The translations under genes and the position numbers were made by a program. Shown here piece by piece: positions 24,268 through 38,348 of a stretch of DNA of 64,000 bases. The stretch covers positions 642,501 to 706,500 of the forward strand of contig JARHVA010005359.1 in assembly GCA_037957365.1 (NCBI GenBank). The letters are read 5' to 3'. The notes below the pieces were generated by a model. That model was not told the origin of the DNA, made no database searches, and saw only the letters and a list, made by a program, of their open reading frames with translations. Positions within the stretch are counted from its first letter, which is position 1, and every line of letters begins with the position of its first letter. This DNA comes from Torreya grandis. Lineage: Eukaryota; Streptophyta; Pinopsida; Cupressales; Taxaceae.

Positions 24268-25019
24268 TGTATAAATTAAAAAGTGCAAAGACAAAAAACA
24301 AGTCTATTCTAAGCTAAATTATACCAAAGTTAGAGTAAAAAATGCAAGAAATAACAATCAAAACCTTCATAGTTTGAACACAAGAACCCTCCATTGTGAT
24401 TCAAATCTGATTTGCTCTATTAAAATATGGTGCTCACTTCTCAAATTCAAAGGTGAAATGGGAAACATTTGGATGCAAAAATGGATGAGTTTTATTCACT
24501 TGATTCTATTTTTGATCTCTCAAGATTGTGATTGATTGAAATATTTTTTATTTTAAATGAGGATGATGAAAATGGAGATTTACAAGCCTATTTATAGAAG
24601 ACTAAATTACAATCTGATGGTGGAGAATTAATTGGACTTCTTCAAAGTTACAAATGATCAACATTTGAGGATGAGTCCTCATCCATAAGGATAAGAACTA
24701 TTGCAACTAGGTGGAGAAAAAAAAGGGGTTGGTAACAGACTTAGTCAAAATAGACAATGTAGTGGAGGAGTCTTTAGAAGTGGAGGTTTTTATAGATTTT
24801 TTTGGGATGAGAGAGAGAAAAGTGGGAGAAGTTTGAATTGGTAAATTAAAGAATTAAATAATTAAAATAAATAATAAAAGGTGCACAATTGACTTTTTCA
24901 AAATTATTTGAATAAATCAATTAATTAATTTTAGTAAGAAATGTTAATTATTAAATTAAGAAGAATGATTAAATAAATTAAGGTGCATTTTGAAACTAAA
25001 TGAAATTTAGGTGTCTAGA
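24268..25019 (-). repeat. LTR 2 (middle) of element B
   Basis: 752 bp. It starts TGTATAAATTAAAAAGTG and ends GGTGTCTAGA, where CA has become GA. Confidence 0.88.
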
Positions 25020-27800
25020 TTTTCCCCTCTTTGAAATGGTGTTGTGAAGCAATACTATTTTGAAAAATAAAAGTAGAGTGTCGATGATAGAAAAGAAAAA
25101 AAAAATCCCAAAATGATTGAAAATGAGTGTGATTATGCCCCCTTGAGGGTTTGTGCAACAAATAGTTAAAAGCTCAAAATTGATGAAAAGAGGAAATAGT
25201 TAAGCGACTGAATGAAAAATAAATCTATTTCAAGAATGATGTCAAAATTTCAATGTGTTGGTAATGTAAAGGAGTTACCCCTAGTTATTAAAACCAGAGC
25301 TTTGATTTGAAAATAAGTAATTTAAACCACTCAAAGATTGCATGCTTATTTTTGTTTGTGAATAGCTCAGGGACTAAAGTAGTAGGTGTGGGAAAGATAT
25401 ATCCCAAGAATAATAAATTATGGATCTATAAATAGAAAAAAGTTACTGAATTTGTAAATTATTGGTGGATTTCATGTTGATATATGATTGTAATATTTTA
25501 AAAATAGTATTGAAATAATGTGATTTAATGGTTCTATAAATTTGAAAATGGATGAATAATTAGTATTATGGAGGAATGTAAATGAGAAAAACTATCAACA
25601 ATAATATAGATACTTATCTCAATACTAATGTTTGCAAAATTATAGAGGGTACGTGTAAAATTATTTAACCCTAGCTATTTAATGCTAGAGATGATATTGA
25701 GAAAAATTACATGTCCCACTTTAAATACTATATGCTTAGATTGTGCTTGCACTCAGGGGTCATGAGCAAATGTGGGAACAATATATCCAAATGATGGTAA
25801 GCCACAAGCCATAAAATGAAAATATAGATTGTTCAATTTGTGATAAAGATTTACAAAATTGATATTTTCAAGCTTGGATAAGGACAATAACACTTTGATT
25901 AAATGACAATAGAAAATTTGGATGAAATGGATTATGGGAAAGGTGATGGCTGAGATGACCCTAGAGACTGTATATCTCTAAGAACTACCTACATAATCCA
26001 CTTAGACAATGTATATGCATGGATATCAAACCATATGTAGTTCTCTCAAATATGGGAAGAGAAGTGATGATGTAATGTAATATTGACACATGGATGCTTG
26101 ACTTAAGTTACTGATTGAAAATTACGAGTGGATGATGGAGAAAGGATGAAAAATGTGATTTTATCAGTCCCAATTAACATGTGTGAGAGATTGAATGAAA
26201 AGATTAGGAAATGATGTTGGATGATTAATATGAAAACATTAAAAAATAATGAAATGATCACATCGGTTAATGATGACAGATCAAATGATTTGACAACATG
26301 TATGAGATAAGGATGAATGAAAGAGATAGGTGACAAATAGATGCTTTTCTAAGAATGTGAGATGGTTTTATAGCTTCCTTGTGTTTATTTTACTCTTTGC
26401 ATTGGATTTTTGATGATAATCCAACTAAGAGTTAAGAAACCTAATTTTTGATAGTGCATATGATAATATGCACCAATGGTATAAAAAAACCATGATGACT
26501 ATAATGTAATATATGTTAAGGACTAATAGATTTGCAATGATAAAACTTAGTGATTTATGATATGGAATATCATAATAACACCATTATTAATGTGCATAGT
26601 GATCTAGACACAAGAAATAACAAACAAAAGATAAGAGAAAAAGATATATTTGCAAAAATGAAAATGATGTAAATAAAATAAACACAGAATTAAATAAACA
26701 TTGCAAAAGCAAGTAAACACTCTTGATGTAAAATAAAGTTAATGACTATACAAACAGGTAAGAAAATGACTATGCAAAACAAGTAGGCAAATGATGTTAT
26801 TGGATGTCCTTAGCTAGAGTAGAACCCTTTGGCATATGTGATTTTTAATAATATTTAAATGTCTGATGAGTAATTCATATAAGGTATGACTAGGGTATGT
26901 AACTAAGGACAAGGGATTTTTTGACTAGTTTCTAGTTTGGATTTTTATGTTTCTTTTTTTTCTATTGGATTTTCTAATGTTTTGGATTTTGTAATGTTTT
27001 TTGGATGGGTTTTATAATGTTTTTTTTATACGTGTATTTACAAGGAATACCATCAAAGGGAAGACCATGTTCTAGAACCAAAGAGTGAGTGGTAGGGGAT
27101 GGAAGGAATACATTATATATGAAGTGTGGATGAATACAAATGGATTGGAATTAAGATGATAACTCTAGGTAACACATGAGGTAAGAACCAAGTGTCTAGT
27201 CATAAAAAAAGCATTGCAAAGATACACTAAGATGTTTCAAAGAACATGTCTCAAGATGTTTTCACTTCCTTATCAAAGTCAAAATGGGAATAAAGATGGT
27301 TTTATGATGGCAAGGATTGGATGAATTTCAATATGTTATGGGTAGTCAAGAATGGTATATGATGGTTGAGGATGGATTAGATAGATATAGGATGGGTAAG
27401 TATTCTTTAGGATAACTTGGGATAAGTAACCATGGATGGGTTTAGGGTAACATGATGCGATTAAAGAATTTGTAGGATGGGTAAGGATGATTCATAATGC
27501 ATAGGATTGGAATGAATGAGCTTTCCCCCAAGTGTAGGGTATTTATAAACAACTAATTATTTTATGCATGATGCCAAAAATTGGTTTTTATCATGGTACT
27601 TTCCAAAGGTACCATAAAAATGGTTTTCACTTTTGGATGAATTTATTTCTCTTTCTCTTTTTAATTTTATATTTATTTTTTTAAAATTTTTGGCATCTCA
27701 ATTACAAAAGGGTTAAAATATATTATTCCTACCACTATTTATTATTTTAGGTATGTGCTCTTGAGAAGTCTTTAGTAACTTCATTGATTTATAAATTGGC
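25020..27800 (-). other. Polypurine-tract side of B's long internal region, no recognisable pol
   Basis: The first 1.06 kb is shared with the deleted internal. From about 26090 to 27800 the DNA is AT-rich with scattered ORFs (for example 26103-26336 minus) that show no reverse transcriptase, RNase H or integrase motif. A non-autonomous gag-only element is the simplest reading. Confidence 0.5.
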
Positions 27801-29049
27801 TTATTCTAAATTTACCAAGATATAGTCATAGCCCCTATGAGAGAGAAAGAGTGATATCGGACAAGGTGAAGTGGAAATTATGTTGGATGAAGGATGTATG
27901 TTGAGTCCATGAAGGATTTTGATAAATGGATTTATGGTGGTGATGAGTACATGGGTCATGATGTAAAGGGTCAATGGGACTAACAATCTCATGTTTAGAA
28001 AGATTGTGAGTAACTTTAAGCTAGATGTTTTGAGCATTTAATGCTTATTCAATGATATCTTTGATTTTTTATGGGGATCCATCCTAAAAATGTGCTAATG
28101 TATATGATAAATTAATATTCTTATCCATTGGTGCCTTAGAAAGGTTTTCACCAAAGGATTTTTCTTGATTTTTTTTAGGATTCAAATTTGGATTGTCCAA
28201 TAGTGGCTCAAAGAGGTTTTCACTATGGGGTGTGGATTTTATATTTGGATTGCAAGATTTATTTTGATTGAGATACACTTTTTTTTCCTCAAGATATGAA
28301 GATATTTCTTGATACTCTTCTGCTAGGAGACTAGCTAGGAAGTTTGCAATTATTTTACTACCATGGAAAAAAGTTGATTGTAAGTAAGATCATTGGTCCC
28401 AAAAAGGTGTAAGATATTGGATTGCAATATAGAAGGCAGGAATGGTGGTGTTCATAAAAATACTAATGGCAATAAATTTATCATAGAGACTATGAAAAGA
28501 TCTTATTTCAATTATGGATGAAGTTACCTTATAAACCAAAAAAATATTACTAGCATATTTATATTGAATTTTAAATGGTTTATATTTAATGCTATGTGAT
28601 CAAACATTCACTTTGAAATGAATGGGTTCGATAATTCCTTGCTCATGAATTATTTTATGTATAATTACTTATATCACATGGGGTACATTCTTTGGGATGA
28701 TGGGATATTCAATAGGTGATAAGTATTTGGGTGTTTGGATAATGGGTAATAGGCTATGTTAGTTGAAAGAGGTTTTGTCCAAGATAGGATCTTGGTCAAA
28801 AATGGGATTGTAATCAAAGATAGGATCATGATCAAAGATAGGTTTTTGATCAAAAATAGTATCTTCAATAAATATGGGCTCTTCATCAAATATGGATGGT
28901 AAACCATGATTTTCAAATGTAGGTTAATGGATGATAGTTTGGCTGAAAGTGGATGGGTCAAAAATGGGACCAATAAGATCTTGAGAAGTGGATAGAATAT
29001 TATGACCTTGACTTAGAAGTGGTGTGGCTTGATTAAGCTTAGGAAATAC
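27801..29049 (-). pseudogene. Degenerate coding stretch downstream of gag in element B, with (I/F)FD.(D/N)PI repeats
   Basis: Minus-strand coding-like text follows gag in several frames. Between about 28895 and 28775 it has five or more near-repeats of a 7-8 residue unit of the form IFD-x-x-P (PIFDQKP, PIFDHDP, PIFDYNP, PIFDQDP), flanked by PTMDPIFDPDLIGPIFDPS-like text. Lower down are SENLFEPLLDNPNLNPKKNQ (about 28215) and SHRGYDYILVNLE (about 27840). No protease DTG/DSG motif is visible. In Tat-type gypsy elements a linker separates gag from protease, and this may be that linker. Frames are broken repeatedly. Confidence 0.4.
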
Positions 29050-30155
29050 ATCTTGGCATATCTCCAAGCTATGATTTTAGATGTGGATACACTCGGCTCT
29101 ACCTTGATGTACCCTTTATCAATCAGATCTTGGATATAATGCTTTAGTCTCATATAATGGTTTAGAGAATGACCTTCAATTTTGTGATTATTACAATATT
29201 CATTATGTCTATACCACTTAAGTTTTGGTATATTTGGCTTAAATTATTTGGTGTTTGGAAATGTGACTAGGTTTTTAGTGACCAATTTTGGAAATAATAC
29301 CTCATAAGGTTCCCCTAAAGGAGTGATTTTTTTATTAATAGGTACAATGATGGTTTTGATACGTTGGAATTTTTGTAGCTATTGTAACTCTATGGATGGA
29401 GAGACACTAGATGGTAGAGGTGATAGAATTAGATCCCCTTTGTTAGTTTGATAGGGTATGTTAGAATCAAGGCTAGGGAGACTTGATTGATTTTGTAAAA
29501 TAAGTTCAATAGTGGTAAGGTGATGTTGATATGGAATTTTTTGGGATTCCCTAGCTAGAAAGGTAGCTTGATCTTGGGAGGATGGATTTGTGAAGGTTGA
29601 TGAACTTAAATCTACTAGGTTTGTGAATAACTATGAATTTGATATAGTTTAGTTCAATCTTGGGAATGGGTTGGATGAAAAATCAAATGATTGATTTTGA
29701 TGAATTTGGAATGGTTGGTTTTGATAGGCATATGGGTTAAAAGGTTGACTTGGATGGAATGTAGTTGGATTAGACTGAATAGGAGTTTGATTTATGAATG
29801 GATTTTAGTTCAAATGTATATTTGAAAGTGGTGGTGAAGGTGAATCAAAAGTTTGATTTAAATTGGTGCTAAGGTTAGAACTAGATATATTGGTGAAGAA
29901 GTTTGGGTTTGAGTTTTGGGGTAAATGTTAATTTGGAAAACAAGAATGACTATTCAAGTTTGGATTTGATTGATGGATGGATGAGGATGAATACATATTC
30001 AAACTCATATTTGAACTTGTTAGATGATTAGTTTGATATTTATTCAAATATGGATTTGAATCAAAATTGGTTGGAATGAATCATAGGTTATAACAAATAT
30101 TATTAAGATTGTGATTAGGGACAAAATTGATCAAGGGGTTGTTCCACATAGCCAT
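29050..30155 (-). pseudogene. gag: gag pseudogene of element B
   Basis: Minus-strand reading begins at an ATG at 30155-30153 (MAMWNNPLINFVPNHN) and runs mainly in one frame to about 29050, with around eight stops. The N-terminal part is Asn/Ser/Pro/Gln-rich. Near the C-terminus (about 29228-29100) lies KWYRHNEYCNNHKIEGHSLN, then YMRLKHYIQDLIDKGYI. This matches the usual C..H...GH....C..LK..IQ.LID zinc-knuckle region of plant gypsy gag; the final Cys position is now Tyr. Gag would coat the element RNA in virus-like particles. Length of about 370 codons is short for an autonomous gag. The stops and the lost Cys show it is dead. Confidence 0.75.
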
Positions 30156-30769
30156 GATTATTTCAATGGATGACACTACAAAGTAAATACTTGACTCAAT
30201 AATGAAAAAGAATTCAATTTGGACTCTAGTATTTGAAATAACTGACTCAGTAATTTAAGGTAATTGAAACAACTGGGTCTTGATTTATATACCCCACTAG
30301 AAAATGGGGTTTGGCCTATTGCATCATGGTAAAATCCATGGTGAATAGAGCCCCTAATAAAATAAAAATAAAGACTTAATACTTGTTTCTATTTTTTAAT
30401 GTGTCATCACCAACATGATGCCAATGAAAGAGCATACACAAGATTAACTAGGGTAATAGATAAGTTGCAAGATTGCTTTTGATTTCTAGGTATTGTCATG
30501 AATGTTATGCCAAGGAAAGAGTATGCACAACCTTTACGACCAAACAAGAATATAAAAATAACAAATAGAACTCCATAGAAAATAAAGTGTGATTTATTGA
30601 CTAGCAATCAAAAAGACTAAAAATAAGAGATGTTAGTGAAAACAAATAAAAAAGTTGGTTTAATTTGTTGCTTTTTTATAATTATCTTCGGTCAGTGTTT
30701 TGAAAACAAGGTGTTAGTTTTTTTTGCTTGAGCTAAAGAATAAGATAACCTACAAAAAGGAATAAAACC

Positions 30770-30800
30770 CATAAAAAACACAAAAAAAAAAAAAAAAAAC
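30770..30800. repeat. Poly-A stretch in the B leader
   Basis: A run of about 19 A residues at 30781-30799 inside A-rich leader DNA of element B, between gag and the minisatellite. It does not mark an integrated cDNA end, since LTR DNA continues on both sides. Confidence 0.6.
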
Positions 30801-30913
30801 CTCTATGATGAAATCATTGTTACATAGTCAAGTCAAAAAAGTAAAATTAAAAGATGAATACATAGGAAAAAGATAGAAAATGGAAAAAGATTATATAAAA
30901 CAATATCACTATT

Positions 30914-31115
30914 ATGCTCATAAAATCACTATGCAAAACAACAAAATCTGTGTTGAACAAAACCACTATAAATAAAGATAATGTCACCATACAAAATGAT
31001 AAAATCACTGCTCAAAAAAGCAAAATCACTATAGAAAAAGATGAAATCACTATAGAAAATGATGAAATCACTGTAAATCAAGATAATATCATTATTGGAT
31101 GACAAAATCATTGTT
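30914..31115. repeat. 21-bp minisatellite in the leader of element B
   Basis: About ten diverged copies of a unit close to AAAATCACTATAGAAAATGA. Because 21 is a multiple of three, the plus strand stays open for 62 codons (KITIEKDEITIENDEITVNQ) and the minus strand for 110. These ORFs are products of the repeat. It lies about 300 bases from the primer-binding-like site of B. Confidence 0.75.
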
Positions 31116-31364
31116 ATGATACAAAATTGTTGTTCACCTGAGAAATATAGAAAATAGCACAAAAATGCAAAAAAGGTGATAAAAACATTGTTAAGTCCAA
31201 TAAAATAATTGAAATGTGCTCTAAAATTGCTATTATGAAGGAAAAACATATAGTCAAACATGAAATTTGAGACAAAAACCTGTAGTCTGTACTAGCTCAA
31301 AAACAAATGAGATTAAATATAAGAGATGAAAGAAAAGAGAATAAAAATATTAAAAGACATGGGT

Positions 31365-31388
31365 AAGTCCCACTGAGCATGCTAGAAA
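31365..31388 (-). promoter_or_regulatory. Primer-binding-like site of element B
   Basis: On the minus strand the LTR end is followed by TTTCTAGCATGCTCAGTGGG, a decayed form of the TGGCA..C.CAGTGGGAC pattern seen in A and C. A second copy is at 24244-24267. Confidence 0.5.
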
Positions 31389-32144
31389 TGTATGCATTAA
31401 AAAGTGAAAAGATAAATAAAAAGTTTATTCTAAGCTAAATTATACCAAAGATAGAACAATACATGCAATAAACAACAATCAAAACCTTCATAGTTTAGAC
31501 ACAAGAATCATCTATTACGATTCAAGTCTGATTTGCTCTATTAAAATGTGGTGCTCACTTATCCAATATAAAGGTGAAATAGGAAGCATTTGGATGCAAA
31601 AATGGATGAATTGGATTTGCTTGGTTCTATTTTTATCTCTTGGGATTGTGGTTAATTGCAACATTTGTGATATCAAAAGAGGATTATGAAAATGGAGATT
31701 TTCAAGCCGATTTATAGAAGCCTAAATTACAATCTGAAGATGGAGAATTAATTAGACTTTTTCAAGGTTCTAAATGATCAATGGTTGAGGATGAGTCCTC
31801 ATATATAAGGATAGGAAATATTTCAACTAAGTGGATTAAAAAGAGGGGTTGGTTAGCAGACTTAGTAACAATGGATTGACAACTTAGTGGAAGAGTCATA
31901 GGAAGTGGAAGTTTTCATGGATTTGGTTGGGATGAGAGAGAGAAAAGTGGGAGAATTTTGAATTATTAAATTAAGGAATTAAATAATTAAAATAAATAAT
32001 AAAAGGTGAAAATTTGAATTTTTCAAAATTATTTGAATAAATCAATGAATTAACTTTAGGAAGAAATCTTCATTATAAAATTAAGAAGAATGATTAAATA
32101 AATTAAGGTGCATTTCAACACTAAATGATATTTAGGTGTCTAAG
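31389..32144 (-). repeat. LTR 3 of element B (5' LTR of the long unit)
   Basis: 756 bp. It starts TGTATGCATTAAAAAGTG and ends GGTGTCTAAG, then CTATA (probable target duplication). Confidence 0.85.
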
Positions 32145-32149
32145 CTATA

Positions 32150-33195
32150 TTCTTATCACACTCTCTTTACATCTTTGGTCATGTAACTAACTCAAAATAT
32201 CTATCTACTTGCCCCTCAAATACACATTTTTAGCTTTGCTTTCTACTAGCCCTATTTTTTGGTAAAGCCCCTTGTTTAGGCCTTAACCCTTCTCTAGGCC
32301 TATAACTAGATCAAAGCCTCATTTATGTACTTTTAAATACCCAAAAAGATTGAAACCAACTCCATTAGTGAGAGGAAATCAAATAATGTAAGATTACATG
32401 TTTTTGGAATTTTTCAATGGTCAAATCTCATTTTATACACTAAACCCTAGAATCAGGGTTTCTAGGCCAATACCAGGGCCAAGAACACACTAAAGGGGAT
32501 AAATTTTACTTTAGTGGGTTTAAAATCCCCAAACCTCTTTCATTGGATCTATACTAACCCTATACAAATTCCTCATTCAGATAACAAGTTTTGAAATCCC
32601 ATAATCAATTTCAAACTCTAAACTCTTAGTTTACAACCTTGCTTATGTACAAAGGAAAAAATGGTACAAGGTTACTTTGCCTTTTCTTCAACTTATAATA
32701 ACTTAAAAACATAATATGGGAGTCTATACACTTACTTTGAATATATTATACCCCTTAAAATCTCAATGGAATCCTAAACTAGTTTCAACATAATATATCT
32801 CAGTCCTTTGACTATATGTTTCCCTTTAGCAAACTGGGTACTTAGGGATTGTTTCCTCTTTCAATGTTAAAGCACTATAAACCTATATCAATATGATCTC
32901 CCCCTTTATATGATATTTCGAAATCCTTATTTAAACTCTTTAGAATCCAAAATTTTAGTTATTAATTACACACCAACTAGACTAACTTATACTTAAGGAA
33001 AACTTTTTTAAACTCAACTTCAAATTTGAACATTTTTAAGACACATTTTAGACTTTGTATTGGAATTTTTAGATGCCCTTGCATTCAATTAATCAATTTC
33101 ACAAAATCCACTCAAAAATGCTCCCTAGTTGTCTTATCATTCTCCCTCATGGAATTGACATTTCTTTCCTTCAGTATGGTGTTACAAGTCACATG
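32150..33195. other. Noncoding interior of C
   Basis: Resumes directly after the target duplication of B. The text resembles LTR-like noncoding DNA (TCTAGGCC, TAAACCCTAGAATCAGGGTTTCTAGG). The last of these makes an imperfect inverted repeat near 32443-32468. No coding signal is seen. Confidence 0.35.
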
Positions 33196-33507
33196 TTACA
33201 CATATCCACATGTTACATTCATGCTTCCCGTGACCTCATTATATTTTTTCATATCTTCTGCAAGACCATGTTTGTTAGCAACTTGTTTAATAAATGAATT
33301 TCCCAAGTTATTAATTATTAGGTTATTTTTTCCAGTTATGAGTAGGGTGGACACTCCTCCATCATTATGAGTTGAGACAGACTTAAGCATTGCTACTGCA
33401 ATGTCATTGGCATAGGCATCCATCATGATATGTATATTCACTTGTAATTTTGAATTGTAATTTAGTACTTTAGTTTTAATATTTTTACTATATACTTTAG
33501 CAAACAT
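33196..33507 (-). pseudogene. Unrecognised 103-codon minus-strand ORF
   Basis: This is the most protein-like ORF of the region: balanced composition, with segments MMDAYANDIAVAMLKSVSTH, DGGVSTLLITGKN and QVANKHGLAEDMKKYNEVTG. It has no matching start context or neighbour that explains it. The overlapping plus ORFs (33026-33370, 33073-33297) have poorer composition and look like shadows. It could be an exon fragment of a captured gene. I cannot name it. Confidence 0.3.
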
Positions 33508-33573
33508 AACTTATATGAATGAATTTATTGTGTATATATGGTTATAATATGACATTTGATAGTTTGATTTAGA

Positions 33574-33692
33574 TGACTACTGCAACAACTCCTCATGTTT
33601 ATTCATCAATTGACATGCCTATTCATACAGATAAACATGGCAATGACCTAGTTAAGCATAAATGGCAAATTAAGGAGGACCATGAGATTATG
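33574..33692 (+). pseudogene. Exon-like plus-strand frame with a splice donor
   Basis: From ATG at 33574 the frame reads MTTATTPHVYSSIDMPIHTD and then KHKWQIKEDHEIM. It ends in ATG|GTAAGT, a consensus plant 5' splice site at about 33692. The KW..KEDHEIM text is vaguely like the first helix of a Myb/SANT repeat. The following 100 bases are T-rich. It could be a fragment of a captured gene, and confidence is low. Confidence 0.25.
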
Positions 33693-33699
33693 GTAAGTG

Positions 33700-35097
33700 A
33701 ATTTTTAAATTATTTTTTTATTATAGTTTAAAACATGAGTTTCTTAATTTGGTTTCATGTATACTTGTTAATTTTATAATAATTTTTTTATTTGAATACG
33801 TTTAGCTACAAGTGAGCTATGAGCGTAGTATCTATAGTTAAACCTTGGAGCAATCCAAAGCATTCAGGATATCTCCATCTACAAGTAGGGCATCCCAAAG
33901 AGAGTCTTCTTAAAAGAAGGAAAAGAGAGGGAGACTATTTTATTATTAGTATGTTGTAGATGATGTACTTTTTGTATGCCTATATGGCAATGTATGCATT
34001 TTTGGCATTAAACATGTGTATATGATGTATTCACTTGACATTAGATACTATGTTGTTAGACATGATGTAATTTTTTGTATGGTTATATAGAAATGCATGT
34101 ATTATTGACATTGTATTCCTATATATGACATTCATAGATGGAATTATTATTTTATACATGAATATTTAATAAAACCAATGAAGTAAATCTTGTTTAAATC
34201 ACTTGTGTTCAGAGTATTATAAATGATTGGTTTTGAAGTCTTCTTAAATATTACTAATGTTATGAGATTGAGAATAACTTGTAAGGTTAATGTTGCAAAT
34301 AATACCCTTATAATAAATTAATAATAATGTAATGATTTCTTGAGAGATTATAAGGGCATTGACAAGTACACTCTATTTTTTTTCATGTCTATGTCAAATT
34401 TCATATCCTAAATCCACGTATAACTATCACTTCCTTCATTAGCCTACCCTCATTTACACCTAATTAGCCCTATTACAAACAATTAGTCCTATAATACATA
34501 GACATCCATATAATATTAGGTTAAAACCTTTTGATTCACCTTGTACATGTATAGGGGAGTAAGATTACAAAGTTCCATTAAATTCCCATAGTAAAATACC
34601 TTAGAAATGACTGAAGCTTGATAATCTAGGGTTTCACATGCCCTATAGATAGTCTCTAAAGGACAAATTTGACATTTCCATTGATCTTATTTTCTTGAAA
34701 ACATACTCATCACATCTAAAAAATCTCATAACACCTTTCGAATGATAAAAAAACCAACTTGGCCTTCATGCCTTTGAGACTGCCTATGGGGATTGCATGA
34801 AGTTTGGAGTGTGAACACCTTTGAAAATTTTTAAAGAGGTTTAAAACCATATTAACATAATTCTCAAATACTTCTCTAATCTTGTAACCCTCAAACATAC
34901 CTTAAGACTCTAAAAATTATGTCTGCATGAATAATGACCATTATGAGACATGGAGGGGAATGTGATAAAATAGAGAGAAATTACACTTGTAATATGACCT
35001 TAAAAATATTATATATGGTTATATTAGATCATGAAGACAAATATTACCAAGTTTCATGTCATTTGGATATGTACTTTGTCATGTAGACCCTTTTTAC
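33700..35097. other. Noncoding interior of C
   Basis: AT-rich sequence with no supported gene. The 60-codon minus ORF at 34716-34898 has no partner and is not claimed. Confidence 0.3.
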
Positions 35098-37025
<1,928 letters not shown>

Positions 37026-37285
37026 GTTTAGAAGGTTACAAAGAGAAATAAACTTATCATGAGCAATTGCTCAGGAGTGAAAAAATGCCAAGTAATTTAG
37101 TAAGCCTATATTAGCTTTAATAATATGAGATTATTTACTAATAGTGCCAACTATGTGAAGGTTGAAGCTGATTTAGCACCACTAACCTATAAAAGATGTT
37201 AGTAAGTAATTAAAGACGAAATCTATGCACGTACTACCTATAAAATAAAAAAATAATAAAATTTATTACATCTACATTTTACAAG

Positions 37286-38343
37286 TCAATCCAATGAACC
37301 ACTTGGATCTACTCTAATATTGATAGTATCAATAATAGCTTCATGGTTTGACTCATGACCTTTCTATATATTCTTATTTCTTGACCTCCCATGATATTTT
37401 TATAATTAAATATTCATTGAAAGAACCAAATTTGAATAGTGTAGAATCTTCGTGTGAGTTTAAAAGTTTTAAAAAACCATACATATTAATATTTTCTAGG
37501 ATACCATTGAAGCCAAGTTCTAGTGACTACCACATACCCAATAGGATAATCAATGTTTTCTCCATCTACAACCAAGGATGTCAATTTTTTCTTTCCATCT
37601 ATATAACGACATAAGTAGTAATTTGTTCCCTCTTTATTTTCCTCATCTAAAATAACTATAAAAACATGTCCTACATCATAAAAAACAAATTTTAATGACA
37701 TTATGAAGATAGATTATGAGAATAAATAGTACATAAAGATTAATCTTCTACTTAGTTGTACTAGATTAGATATATGGTCAAAGTCATGTGAGGAAGTCAT
37801 GTCAGTAAGTTGAAATATTGGTGGAACCTAATATGTGTTGATTGTAATTAGAGGTTTGGAACTCCATTCATCCACTCACTATTGTGACTCAAACTCATTC
37901 CAAACAAAGTCCATGCATGTAGAACAAAATCATGCCAAGTGTCACATATGAATAATCCAAGAACCTACATTTGAACTAAAAAATGAGTGGAGATCACTTG
38001 AACCTATTAGAGTCATAAAATCCTCATATTTTCTAAGTCTTTTTCACTCATTAACCAAAAATGTATATGAACAATAGAATTTATTTGACCATCATGACCT
38101 ATGATCTCATTAAACTAGTCAATTATAATTTGTGCATCAATAAAGCTAGAAACATTGTCATATTTTAACTCCTCCCTTGTAATGGATCTTTATATACATG
38201 ATCCAATACCATCTTGCTCCCCTTCTCCATGGCTAACCTTAGTGAAACTCCAAATATGTTCTACACCAGTGGTAATGTACATCCTGCTTAACCAATAAAA
38301 CATATGTGCATTCTTTAATTGTGATGTGCAATTATCTAACTAT
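37286..38343 (-). pseudogene. C-terminal part of a multi-exon non-retroviral pseudogene (continues at 47984-50046)
   Basis: Minus-strand text begins LDNCTSQLKNAHMFYWLSRM, then TGVEHIWSFTKVSHGEGEQDG (38258-38209), RSITREELKYDN, SFIDAQIIID, SIVHIHFWLMSEKDLENM and DTWHDFVLHAWTLFGMSLSH. After an interval that looks like an intron (about 37850-37701) it continues VFYDVGHVFIVILDEENKEG, YYLCRYIDGKKKLTSLVVDG and YPIGYVVVTRTWLQWYPRKY, ending near 37286. The order SDNC.SQ.K.A..F.WL, HG.G..DG.G..K, IVDW, then a late Cys-rich region followed by a beta-rich domain, matches a plant predicted-protein family I recall from algae, bryophytes, ferns and conifers. Its function is unknown to me; a transposon-derived origin is possible. 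Stops (for example at positions corresponding to K and W) and one frameshift show it is dead. Confidence 0.65.
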
Positions 38344-38348
38344 AATCA
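38344..38348. repeat. Possible target-site duplication of element D, left copy (AATCA)
   Basis: AATCA precedes the first LTR of D and AATAA (44984-44988) follows the second, four of five matching. Removing one copy keeps the interrupted pseudogene in frame. Confidence 0.45.

Larger units (their letters stand above)
22430..32144 (-). mobile_element. Element B: three-LTR gypsy retrotransposon with gag remnant
   Basis: Three direct LTRs of about 755 bp (22430-23185, 24268-25019, 31389-32144) enclose a short internal of 1,082 bp and a long one of 6,369 bp. LTRs start TGTATGAAATAAAAAG, TGTATAAATTAAAAAG and TGTATGCATTAAAAAG, and end TCTACA, TCTAGA and TCTAAG. Polypurine tracts (minus strand CAAAGAGGGGAAAA) abut the LTRs at 23186 and 25020. 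Primer-binding-like sites end at 24267 and 31388. Orientation is minus, in agreement with the gag at 29050-30155. The short internal matches 25020 to about 26080 and then jumps to a primer-binding-like end, so it is a deletion derivative of the long internal. Confidence 0.88.

Noticed and set aside
30781..30799. Poly-A run as the tail of a LINE or processed gene
   Set aside because: It is inside the leader of B, with element DNA on both sides and no flanking target duplication.
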